A stretch of DNA of 40,936 bases. Origin: Malaciobacter halophilus. Lineage in GTDB: Bacteria; Campylobacterota; Campylobacteria; Campylobacterales; Arcobacteraceae. Location: assembly GCF_002837275.1 (NCBI RefSeq), contig NZ_NXIF01000021.1, forward strand, positions 1 through 40,936, read 5' to 3'. Shown here in pieces: positions 34,520 to 40,936 of the stretch (within the stretch, counting starts at the first letter, position 1; the number at the start of each line of letters is the position of its first letter). The position numbers and the translations under genes were made by a program. The notes beneath the pieces are model-generated. The model was not told the origin of the DNA. It was given only the letters and a program-made list of their open reading frames with translations, and searched no databases.

Positions 34520-34822
34520 TTAATATAATATATAAAGTGCAATTGCACAAATTGTAGTTGGTATTATGAATCTAAGTAATGCAATAAGTTTTGTATAAGA
34601 TAGTATAATCCATGTTGTAGCACAAGCCCATGCTAAAGTATTAAACATTATTGAAATTATTGTAGATTCTTCAATCTTAAGTGGGATAATAAAAGCAAGT
34701 AGTGTCATAAATAAATAAGAAAGAATTAACCCTCCAAATATACTTAAAACAACTCTAAACCAGCCTAATATCTTTCCATTTTTTTCAGGAGTATTTAGTT
34801 TTGTATATGTCTTTTTTATCAT
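34520..34822 (-). CDS. DUF3649-like small membrane protein of iron-uptake operons
   Basis: 100 residues with three membrane helices (about 23-50, 55-75, 80-98). The pattern of a first long helix, then IIPLKIEESTIISIM, then a tryptophan-containing helix (LAWACATTWIIL) fits DUF3649, which in pseudomonads and relatives sits between a TonB receptor and a PepSY protein exactly as here. Function is unknown; it probably assists the PepSY reductase. ATG at 34822 with AAAGG upstream. Confidence 0.65.
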   Translation of the reverse strand: MIKKTYTKLNTPEKNGKILGWFRVVLSIFGGLILSYLFMTLLAFIIPLKIEESTIISIMFNTLAWACATTWIILSYTKLIALLRFIIPTTICAIALYILY

Positions 34823-34837
34823 ATATTACCTTTGTTG

Positions 34838-34860
34838 ATTTCCCCAAAATTTGGGGAAAT
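34838..34860 (-). other. Perfect palindromic stem just after a receptor stop codon
   Basis: ATTTCCCCAAA (34838-34848) and its complement (34850-34860) around a single base. It starts one base after the receptor gene and lies before the DUF3649 ribosome-binding site. The minus strand has no U-tract after it, so it is more likely an mRNA-stabilising or attenuating stem than a full terminator. Its GC-rich core stands out in this AT-rich region. Confidence 0.6.
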
Positions 34861-34861
34861 T

Positions 34862-36982
34862 TTAAAATGAATAACTTAATGCAAATATTGCAGTTCTTCT
34901 TTTACCATAAGCAGCAGTTGCAGTTCCTGCTGTTTGGATATAATCTTCATCTGTTAAGTTTTTTACACTAAAATTTGCTTTCCAATTGCCTTTTTTATAT
35001 CCAAGCATCGCATTATAAATAATATTTGAATCTATTTTTATATTATTATTTGTATCTGCAAATCTATCTCCTATATATCTAGCTCCAGCTCCAACAAATA
35101 TATTTTTTAGTCCTAAATCTGTTAAATCATAAGTAGTAAAAATATTTGCATTATGCTTTGGCACACCTGTTAATTGATTATTATTATAGTTTATATCTTC
35201 TGTTTTTGTATATCCATAAGAAGCAACTAATGCCCAGTTGTTTGTAATTTGACCCATTAAATCAATTTCAAAACCTTTACTTTTGATTTTTTTACTAGTT
35301 TTATAAAACATATTTGTTCTTGTAGCTGTTGGATCTTGTTGTGCAACATTCTCTTTTTGAATTTTAAAAAGTGATGTAGTTAAAGTAAAGTTATCATTAA
35401 ATAGTTTCTGTCTTAATCCAATTTCATAACCTTTACCCTCTTCAGGGTCTAATAAATTACCATTTTTATCAACATAACTACTATTTTGAGGGTTGAAAGA
35501 TTCAGAATAGTTTGTAAAAAATGTAGTTTGATGTGATAATTTATATACTAATCCAATTTGTGGTGTAGTTGCAGAATCTGTGTAACTATTTTTTGTATCT
35601 TTTAAGATATTTTCATTTTCCATTTTTACTTTTTGGTATCTAAAACCTAAGCTTAATATTAAATCCTCTGTTAAATTTATGTTATCTTGTATAAAACCTC
35701 CATAATTTTTTGTTTCATTTTTTGAATCAACATATTTAAAAGCATTTGGGTGATCTGACAGATGTGTTAATGCACCACCATAATTTACATTTTTAGGGTC
35801 TAAAATATAACTAATTGATGTATCATAATAACCAGAGTTTTCTGTTTTTGATTTTTTTGCATCAAAACCTAAACTAAGTCTATTTTTTAAATCACCTAAA
35901 TAAAACTCTTTATTTATTGTATATTGAGCAAGATGTTCTGATGAATCAAAATCTTGTGTAGAAAAGTTTCTTGTTATAGTATTTGGGTTTCCTCTTGTTA
36001 CGTATGGTGCATATACAGAATCATTTATTCTTTCTAAATCTATATATCTATATCTAAAAGTAGAGTTCCAAGTATCATAATTACTTTCAAAATCAAATCC
36101 AGCTAGTTTTTGTTTCTTTTCAAATTCGGCATCTGGATGTGTTGTTATTGTATCTCTATTTGTAAGAGGTTTTCCATTGTTTTTTACAAATGTACCAAAA
36201 TCAGCAGGTGATTTATCATCTAAATATTCAGTTATAAAAGTAATAGTATTATTGTCATTTATATCATAAGCAATTGAAGGAGCTATGAATAATTTTTTAG
36301 TATCCACATTAAAATCTTTTGCATCTTCTTTATGAGTATATGTAGTAACTAATCTATATCTTAGTGAACCATCATTATTTAAAGAGCCTCCTAAATCAAT
36401 TTTAGGTTTAAAAGAAGGGTCGTTTGATGTTACTTCAAACTCAACTTTTTTAATATTCTCTTTTGTTGGTTTCTTCTTTACAATATTTATTAATCCTCCT
36501 GGATTCGCTTCTCCATATTGTAAAGAGTCAGGACCTTTTAATATCTCAACTTTTTCAAAATTAAAAATTTCACTATTTGTAATTGCATTAGTGATATTAA
36601 AACCATCTCTTAAAGTAGGAGCGCCTGAAAATCCTCTTATTATATAATTATTATTTCTACCATGACTATCTCCTGCATATGCTACATTTGATGACATAGT
36701 AACTATATCTGTTAAACTTTGTGGTTGATAATCTGATATAAAATCTTCATTATAAACTTGAATTGATTTAGCTGAATCCTCAAGTTCTATACCTGACCTA
36801 TTTATATCTATTTTTCCTGTTGTTTGGTATTGTGAAATTGTTTTTTCTATAATAGTAACACTATCTAATTCTTTTGTTTTTTCTTTGTTTGTTTGTTTAC
36901 TATTTGCAAGTAGGGGAGAACTTGCTAGTAAAATAGTACAAAGAGATATTGACAGCTTTTTAGATAAACTAAAAGTTTTCAT
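34862..36982 (-). CDS. TonB-dependent siderophore receptor, ferric-hydroxamate type (inner copy)
   Basis: 706 residues: signal peptide (about 1-26), TonB-box region KELDSVTIIEK, plug with SAKSIQVYNEDFI, IIRGFSGAPTLRDGF, VEILKGPDSLQYGEANPGG and LINIVKKKPT, then a 22-strand barrel ending FALSYSF. The EILKGP-x-SLQYG-x-x-x-PGG form and KGYEIGLRQKLF are typical of TIGR01783 receptors such as FhuA/FhuE/FoxA for hydroxamate siderophores. Paralog of the 38193 gene. Its context (private AraC regulator upstream, DUF3649 and PepSY downstream) supports ferric-siderophore uptake; the exact ligand is unknown. Confidence 0.88.
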   Translation of the reverse strand: MKTFSLSKKLSISLCTILLASSPLLANSKQTNKEKTKELDSVTIIEKTISQYQTTGKIDINRSGIELEDSAKSIQVYNEDFISDYQPQSLTDIVTMSSNVAYAGDSHGRNNNYIIRGFSGAPTLRDGFNITNAITNSEIFNFEKVEILKGPDSLQYGEANPGGLINIVKKKPTKENIKKVEFEVTSNDPSFKPKIDLGGSLNNDGSLRYRLVTTYTHKEDAKDFNVDTKKLFIAPSIAYDINDNNTITFITEYLDDKSPADFGTFVKNNGKPLTNRDTITTHPDAEFEKKQKLAGFDFESNYDTWNSTFRYRYIDLERINDSVYAPYVTRGNPNTITRNFSTQDFDSSEHLAQYTINKEFYLGDLKNRLSLGFDAKKSKTENSGYYDTSISYILDPKNVNYGGALTHLSDHPNAFKYVDSKNETKNYGGFIQDNINLTEDLILSLGFRYQKVKMENENILKDTKNSYTDSATTPQIGLVYKLSHQTTFFTNYSESFNPQNSSYVDKNGNLLDPEEGKGYEIGLRQKLFNDNFTLTTSLFKIQKENVAQQDPTATRTNMFYKTSKKIKSKGFEIDLMGQITNNWALVASYGYTKTEDINYNNNQLTGVPKHNANIFTTYDLTDLGLKNIFVGAGARYIGDRFADTNNNIKIDSNIIYNAMLGYKKGNWKANFSVKNLTDEDYIQTAGTATAAYGKRRTAIFALSYSF
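34973..35005 (-). repeat. 33-base stretch identical to 38319-38351
   Basis: This part of the inner hydroxamate-type receptor gene, encoding the last barrel strands (LGYKKGNWKAN), is base-for-base identical to the same place in the outer copy. Surrounding sequence is only similar, which points to an old tandem duplication with local sequence conservation or conversion. Confidence 0.8.
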
Positions 36983-37025
36983 TTATGTGTACTCCTCAAA
37001 TAATTTAGGGAATAATACATAAAAT

Positions 37026-37044
37026 GATTATGATTATCAATATG
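37026..37044. promoter_or_regulatory. Candidate Fur box before the inner hydroxamate-type receptor
   Basis: GATTATGATTATCAATATG matches the reverse-complement Fur consensus at 16 of 19 positions, 44 bases before the receptor start, in the 104-base gap after the AraC gene. Confidence 0.65.
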
Positions 37045-37086
37045 TTAATATCATAAAAAGGAAAATATTAGCTACAAAAAGGAAAT

Positions 37087-38055
37087 TTATAATCTATTTA
37101 TTTTTTTTCTATATTCACTTGGACTTATTTTAAAGTGATTTAAAAATAGTTTACTAAAATGACCTATATGTTTGTATCCTACTTTCAAACATGCTTCTTT
37201 TACACTAAAATCTTTTTCTAACAACTCTTTTGCAACCTCTAATCTTCTTTTTTGAAGCATTTTATATATAGTTGTGCCATAGTACTGTTTAAAATCTTTC
37301 TTTAAATAACACTCGTTTGTTGCTGCTTTATTTGCGATATTTTTTATATTTAAAGGTTGTGCATATTGTGAAAGAATTATCTGCTTTGCTTTTTTTAGTG
37401 ATTCTATTTTTTCCATATTAAAATCTTTATTATTTGTACATTTATTAATTATTTTATTTATAGTGTAGTGTGCTAAATTTAATGCCATTGATTCAAGATG
37501 AAGATTAGATAGAGTATTTTCATTGATTGTTTTATTCTCAAAGTAAGATAGCAACTCAAATTGATAAGAATCCATATATCCACCTTCAATAATAAAGCGA
37601 TTAACTGCTTTAGTCTCTTGCATTATTTCACTTAATTTTTCTAATTTTTTTGCTAATTGTAAAAAAAGAAGCTCTTTTATTCCAATAGATACTGCTTTGT
37701 ATTGTTTATTTTTCTTTAAGTGCATTTCTACTGAGAATTTATCTGAGGAAAGGCCAATAAAAAACGAATTCTTTTTTAATATAAACTCTTTATTATCTTT
37801 GAAAAAATATTTTATATTATTTGATAAATTAAAAATCAATACTGCTCCTGCAATATTTGAAGAAAGATGAAGTTTATAATCATCATTTAGTTTGTAATCA
37901 TATGCAGAACTAGCTATTCCATTTCCAAAATCATGCCAAAGAAAAATCCCCTTTCCATAATCATGTTTTATATTTGTCAATAAAGTTTCTCTTGAAAAAG
38001 GATTATTGATTTTTTTACTAATTTCTATTAAATTATTATGATTTACTTTTTTCAT
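37087..38055 (-). CDS. AraC-family regulator for the inner hydroxamate-type receptor
   Basis: 322 residues. N-terminal sensing domain of about 210 residues (IAGAVLIFNLSNNIKYFF is the beta core) and a C-terminal AraC domain: first HTH around IKNIANKAATNECYLKKDFK, second around SVKEACLKVGYKHIGHFSKL, ending ISPSEYRKK. It forms a separate pair with the 40372 gene, distinct from the two PchR/YbtA-like copies on the left (KKDFKQYYG against FKELFNTTPG). Same strand as the receptor it precedes, so it may be partly co-transcribed with it. Candidate Fur box upstream at 38123. Confidence 0.87.
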   Translation of the reverse strand: MKKVNHNNLIEISKKINNPFSRETLLTNIKHDYGKGIFLWHDFGNGIASSAYDYKLNDDYKLHLSSNIAGAVLIFNLSNNIKYFFKDNKEFILKKNSFFIGLSSDKFSVEMHLKKNKQYKAVSIGIKELLFLQLAKKLEKLSEIMQETKAVNRFIIEGGYMDSYQFELLSYFENKTINENTLSNLHLESMALNLAHYTINKIINKCTNNKDFNMEKIESLKKAKQIILSQYAQPLNIKNIANKAATNECYLKKDFKQYYGTTIYKMLQKRRLEVAKELLEKDFSVKEACLKVGYKHIGHFSKLFLNHFKISPSEYRKKINRL

Positions 38056-38122
38056 TATTTGAAATATCCTTGAAATAAAATAGTTATAGTAGTAAAAAAA
38101 AATTAAAATATCTTTAATTAAT

Positions 38123-38141
38123 GATAGTGATTATTATAATT
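38123..38141. promoter_or_regulatory. Candidate Fur box before the AraC gene
   Basis: GATAGTGATTATTATAATT matches the reverse-complement Fur consensus at 15 of 19 positions, between the outer receptor's terminator and the AraC start. Confidence 0.55.
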
Positions 38142-38153
38142 GGATAATAAAAG

Positions 38154-38187
38154 AAAATAACTCTTAAGTAATATTAAGAGTTATTTT
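38154..38187 (-). terminator. Terminator after the outer hydroxamate-type receptor
   Basis: Perfect 13-base arms AAAATAACTCTTA (38154-38166) and complement (38175-38187), 8-base loop, followed on the minus strand by a TTTTCTTTT tract, 5 bases after the receptor stop. Confidence 0.85.
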
Positions 38188-38192
38188 AACTT

Positions 38193-40268
38193 TTAAAATT
38201 TATAACTTATAGTTGCAAGAACGGCTCTTGGCTCTCCTATATATACTCGTGTATCACTTGTATTGCCTGAAGCTGAACCATCTACATACTCTTCATCTGT
38301 TAAGTTTTGAACACTAAGATTTGCTTTCCAATTGCCTTTTTTATATCCAAGTGTTGCATTATAAACAATAGTTGAATCTAGTTTTATGCTATTTGCATCA
38401 TCTGCGTATTTACTTCCAATATATCTAGCTCCTGCACCCACATAAAAATTTGCTAAGTCAAAAGCTGATAGTTTATATTTTGTAAAAATATTAGCAGTAT
38501 GTTTTGGAATATTTCTTAAGTTATTATTATCATTATTTTTATCTTTTGTTTTTGTATATCCGTATGAAGCAATCATAGACCAATTTTGTGTAATATCTCC
38601 TACTAAATCAATTTCAAACCCATGACTTTCTTGTTTTCCACTTGGAACTGACCATTCACTAAGAGATGGAGCATTTGGATCTGCTAATGCAATATTCTCT
38701 TTTTCTATTTTAAAAACAGCAGCTGTTAAATTTAATTTATCATTAAATAGTTTTTGTTTAATACCAAGTTCATAACCTTTTCCTGTTTCAGGCTCTAAAA
38801 CATTTCCACTTTTATCTATGGCGCTATTTGGAGTAAATGATTCAGAGTAGCTTGTATATAAACTTGTTTTATTTGTAATATGGTAAACCAATCCAAAAGA
38901 TGGAGTAATAGCATCACTTTTTTGTCCCTTTTGAGGTTTAGACTCACTATATCTTAATCCTGCATTAAATATTAGTTTATCCGTAAGGTTTATACTATCT
39001 TGTAAAAAAATCCCCCAAGATTTAACACTTGTTTTTGCTTGTGACATATCACGTGTAATATTATATGAATTTACAGGATTTATGTGCTGTTCATAAACAG
39101 GATTTGAAAGATTTATATTATAAGGATGCATTGCAATATTTGAACTTCCTTGTGAAGTTGATTTATTATAATCAGCTCCAATGCTAATATTATTTTTTAT
39201 ATTAAATATTTGAAACTCTTTATTAAAAGTATATTGTAAAGCATGCTCTTTAAATTCGCCTCTTTGATTTGCAGGGAATCTTGTCACTTCATTTGTGGCT
39301 TCATTATACATAAGAGGTAAATAAACATCTCCATAATCTCTTATATGTTTAATATATCTATATTTAAAATTAGAACTCCAAGTGTTGTATCTACTATCAA
39401 AATCAAAGCCAAGAATATTTTGAGTTCTTTCAAACTCTTCATTTGGATGAGAAGTAACATTTTTGATTGGTGCAACAAGTTTTCCTTTACTATTTACATT
39501 AGTTCCAAAATTTGTAGGAGATGTTTCTTTATTGTATTCACTAATAAAAGTAAAAGTATTATTATCATTTATATCATATGCTAAACTAGGAGCAATAAAT
39601 ATTTTATTTGTATTTGTATTACTATTTGTATATCCTTTGTCATATTTATAAGTAGAAATAAGCCTATAATATAGTGAGTTATTCTCATTTAAACTTCCAG
39701 TTAAATCAATTTTTGGTTTATATGAGGGATTGTCATTTATTTCAAACTCTAAATTTGCCATAGACTCTTTTAAAGGTTTTTTCTTAACTAAGTTTACAAT
39801 TCCACCTGGACTTGATTGTCCATATTGCAATGAATCAGGCCCTTTTTGTACTTCAACTGAATCTAAAGCAAATACTTCTGGATTAGGAATTTTATTAGTA
39901 ACTTTTAATCCATCAATTAAAATAGGAACTGATGAAAATCCTCTCATAGAAATATTAGTTGATTTTCCATCTGTATTACCAGTGTAAACTGTATTTGATG
40001 ATAACTCTATAATATCATCAATATTTTGAAGATTGGCATCTTGAATAAAAGCTTCATTAAATACTTGAATAGATTTTGCAGTATCTTCTATATCAATACC
40101 TGTACGATTTAATTTAATTTTTTCTTCACTTTGATAACTTGAAATAGCATTTTCAATTATATTAACTTCATCTAATTTTGTACTCTCTTGTGCAAAAAGT
40201 AATTCACCTGTTAATAAAAAAGAAGAAAGACTTATGCATAAATTCCTTTTAAGAAATTTTTTATTCAT
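38193..40268 (-). CDS. TonB-dependent siderophore receptor, ferric-hydroxamate type (outer copy)
   Basis: 691 residues: signal peptide ending at LLFAQ (about residue 26), TonB-box region TKLDEVNIIEN, plug with TAKSIQVFNEAFI, MRGFSSVPILIDGLKV, VEVQKGPDSLQYGQSSPGG and IVNLVKKKPL, barrel ending LATISYKF. It shares most landmarks with the 34862 gene, including IAPS-x-AYDINDNNT and YKKGNWKAN, but differs in the long extracellular-loop regions (for example residues 325-400), where ligand choice is made. Same TIGR01783-type group (FhuA/FhuE/FoxA). Own AraC regulator upstream; a terminator directly follows, so no transporter or reductase gene is attached. Confidence 0.88.
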   Translation of the reverse strand: MNKKFLKRNLCISLSSFLLTGELLFAQESTKLDEVNIIENAISSYQSEEKIKLNRTGIDIEDTAKSIQVFNEAFIQDANLQNIDDIIELSSNTVYTGNTDGKSTNISMRGFSSVPILIDGLKVTNKIPNPEVFALDSVEVQKGPDSLQYGQSSPGGIVNLVKKKPLKESMANLEFEINDNPSYKPKIDLTGSLNENNSLYYRLISTYKYDKGYTNSNTNTNKIFIAPSLAYDINDNNTFTFISEYNKETSPTNFGTNVNSKGKLVAPIKNVTSHPNEEFERTQNILGFDFDSRYNTWSSNFKYRYIKHIRDYGDVYLPLMYNEATNEVTRFPANQRGEFKEHALQYTFNKEFQIFNIKNNISIGADYNKSTSQGSSNIAMHPYNINLSNPVYEQHINPVNSYNITRDMSQAKTSVKSWGIFLQDSINLTDKLIFNAGLRYSESKPQKGQKSDAITPSFGLVYHITNKTSLYTSYSESFTPNSAIDKSGNVLEPETGKGYELGIKQKLFNDKLNLTAAVFKIEKENIALADPNAPSLSEWSVPSGKQESHGFEIDLVGDITQNWSMIASYGYTKTKDKNNDNNNLRNIPKHTANIFTKYKLSAFDLANFYVGAGARYIGSKYADDANSIKLDSTIVYNATLGYKKGNWKANLSVQNLTDEEYVDGSASGNTSDTRVYIGEPRAVLATISYKF
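38319..38351 (-). repeat. 33-base stretch identical to 34973-35005
   Basis: Partner of the repeat in the inner receptor gene, in the same codon frame near the 3' end. It marks the two receptor genes as a tandem paralog pair. Confidence 0.8.
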
Positions 40269-40310
40269 ATAATACTCCTAAAATTTTTATTTTTGGATAT
40301 TATATAAAAC

Positions 40311-40329
40311 AATACTAATTATCAATATC
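40311..40329. promoter_or_regulatory. Candidate Fur box before the outer hydroxamate-type receptor
   Basis: AATACTAATTATCAATATC matches the reverse-complement Fur consensus at 15 of 19 positions, 43 bases upstream of the receptor start; the same spacing as for the inner copy (44). Confidence 0.6.
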
Positions 40330-40371
40330 TAAAAAACACTATAAGGAAAAATATCTTGTATAATAAGGAAA

Positions 40372-40936
40372 TCAATAATTATTAAGCTCTTTTCTATAAT
40401 TATTTGGAGTAATTGAAAAATGATTGAAAAAGAGTTTACTAAAATAGCTAGTATTGTTATATCCTACTTTTAAAGCAACTTCTTTTACACTAAAGTTCTC
40501 TTTTAAAAGTTTTTTTGCAACATCAAGTCTTCTTTTTTGAATCATTTGTAAGATTGTCATTCCATAATATTGTTTAAAATCTTTTTTTAAATAACACTCA
40601 TTTATTGCAGATTTATAAGCTATATTTTTAATAGACAATTTAGAGTTATAATCTTTCATAATTATCTCTTTTGCTCGCTCTAAAGAAGATATTCTATCTT
40701 TTTTTAAGCTTCTTGAAGATTTATCATTTAAAGATTTAGAAATTTTTTCAATAGTGTGGTGAAGTAAATTTGTGATTTTTGATTCTAAATATATACTTTT
40801 TAAACTATCCTCAAAATAGTTTTCATCTTTAAAATCATTGCATAATTCAGATTGTAGTGCATCAATTTGTAAATTTCCTAGAACATAATAATTTTGTTTA
40901 AATGCAAGTTCCATGTAATTTTTAATATTTTCAATC
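40372..40936 (-). CDS. AraC-family regulator for the outer hydroxamate-type receptor (5' end cut by window)
   Basis: The frame stays open to the right window edge; an internal ATG at 40914 is not the true start, because the paralog at 37087 extends about 130 residues further on the N-terminal side. Visible are the end of the sensing domain and the complete DNA-binding domain: IKNIAYKSAINECYLKKDFK in the first HTH and VKEVALKVGYNNTSYFSKLF in the second, ending ITPNNYRKEL. Closest relative in the window is the 37087 regulator. Presumed activator of the adjacent receptor. Confidence 0.85.
   Translation of the reverse strand, partial: IENIKNYMELAFKQNYYVLGNLQIDALQSELCNDFKDENYFEDSLKSIYLESKITNLLHHTIEKISKSLNDKSSRSLKKDRISSLERAKEIIMKDYNSKLSIKNIAYKSAINECYLKKDFKQYYGMTILQMIQKRRLDVAKKLLKENFSVKEVALKVGYNNTSYFSKLFFNHFSITPNNYRKELNNY

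Noticed and set aside
40372-40914. A complete short AraC protein of 180 residues
   Set aside because: The reading frame continues to the window edge and aligns with the middle of the full-length paralog, so it is a cut gene, not a short one.
1-40936. CRISPR array, insertion sequences, tRNA-linked integration site
   Set aside because: No regularly spaced repeats, transposase motifs, tRNA cloverleaf or flanking direct repeats were found on reading both strands; the island's edges show no sign of recent insertion.

Overview
The window is about 41 kb of AT-rich, gene-dense bacterial DNA. It has short intergenic gaps, many overlapping or TAATG/ATGA-coupled genes and frequent TTG/GTG starts. The short 208-residue CoaX, short-form HisG, TtpC-type TonB machinery, membrane-anchored TAXI receptor and base composition suggest Campylobacterota, most likely an Arcobacter-like genus. 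That assignment is inference; no rRNA or other diagnostic marker is present. No tRNA, rRNA, CRISPR array, insertion sequence or gene-free stretch over 300 bases was seen.

Left part (1-9.6 kb), mostly core genes: the C-terminally cut end of a haem-motif GGDEF/EAL signalling protein; an overlapping operon (unknown 110-residue protein, coaX, hisG, methyltransferase); an FmdE-family protein; trpS read convergently; a cyclic-nucleotide-binding-domain protein; an orphan TAXI receptor; and a cystine-type amino-acid ABC permease and binding protein without an ATPase.

Middle and right (9.6-40.9 kb), an iron-acquisition island. Module 1, all on the minus strand, has a FyuA-like TonB-dependent receptor, a YbtQ/YbtP-like pair of ABC half-transporters, an AmpG/RhtX-like MFS permease, a second MFS protein and the Mn exporter MntP. 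The receptor is divergent from a PchR/YbtA-like AraC regulator. Module 2 is a second FyuA-like receptor with its own divergent AraC regulator. Module 3 is a haem-receptor-like TonB-dependent protein divergent from a response regulator/histidine kinase pair. Module 4 is the energising machinery: DUF3450, TtpC-like ExbB, ExbB, ExbD, TonB and a TPR protein in one tightly coupled operon. Module 5 is two tandem AraC-receptor units of the ferric-hydroxamate type, the inner one followed by DUF3649, PepSY-TM and an Ig-like membrane-anchored protein.

How it fits together: outer-membrane receptors (five) bind ferric siderophores or haem, and the TtpC/ExbB/ExbD/TonB complex powers them. The YbtPQ-like ABC proteins, the RhtX-like permease or the PepSY reductase-like protein would deal with the cargo at the inner membrane. 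Each siderophore-type receptor has a private AraC regulator, and near-consensus Fur-box-like sequences sit in front of nearly every unit. No siderophore biosynthesis gene (NRPS, salicylate synthase, hydroxylase) is present. The simplest reading is therefore uptake of several siderophores made by other organisms, each induced by its own ligand under overall iron control.
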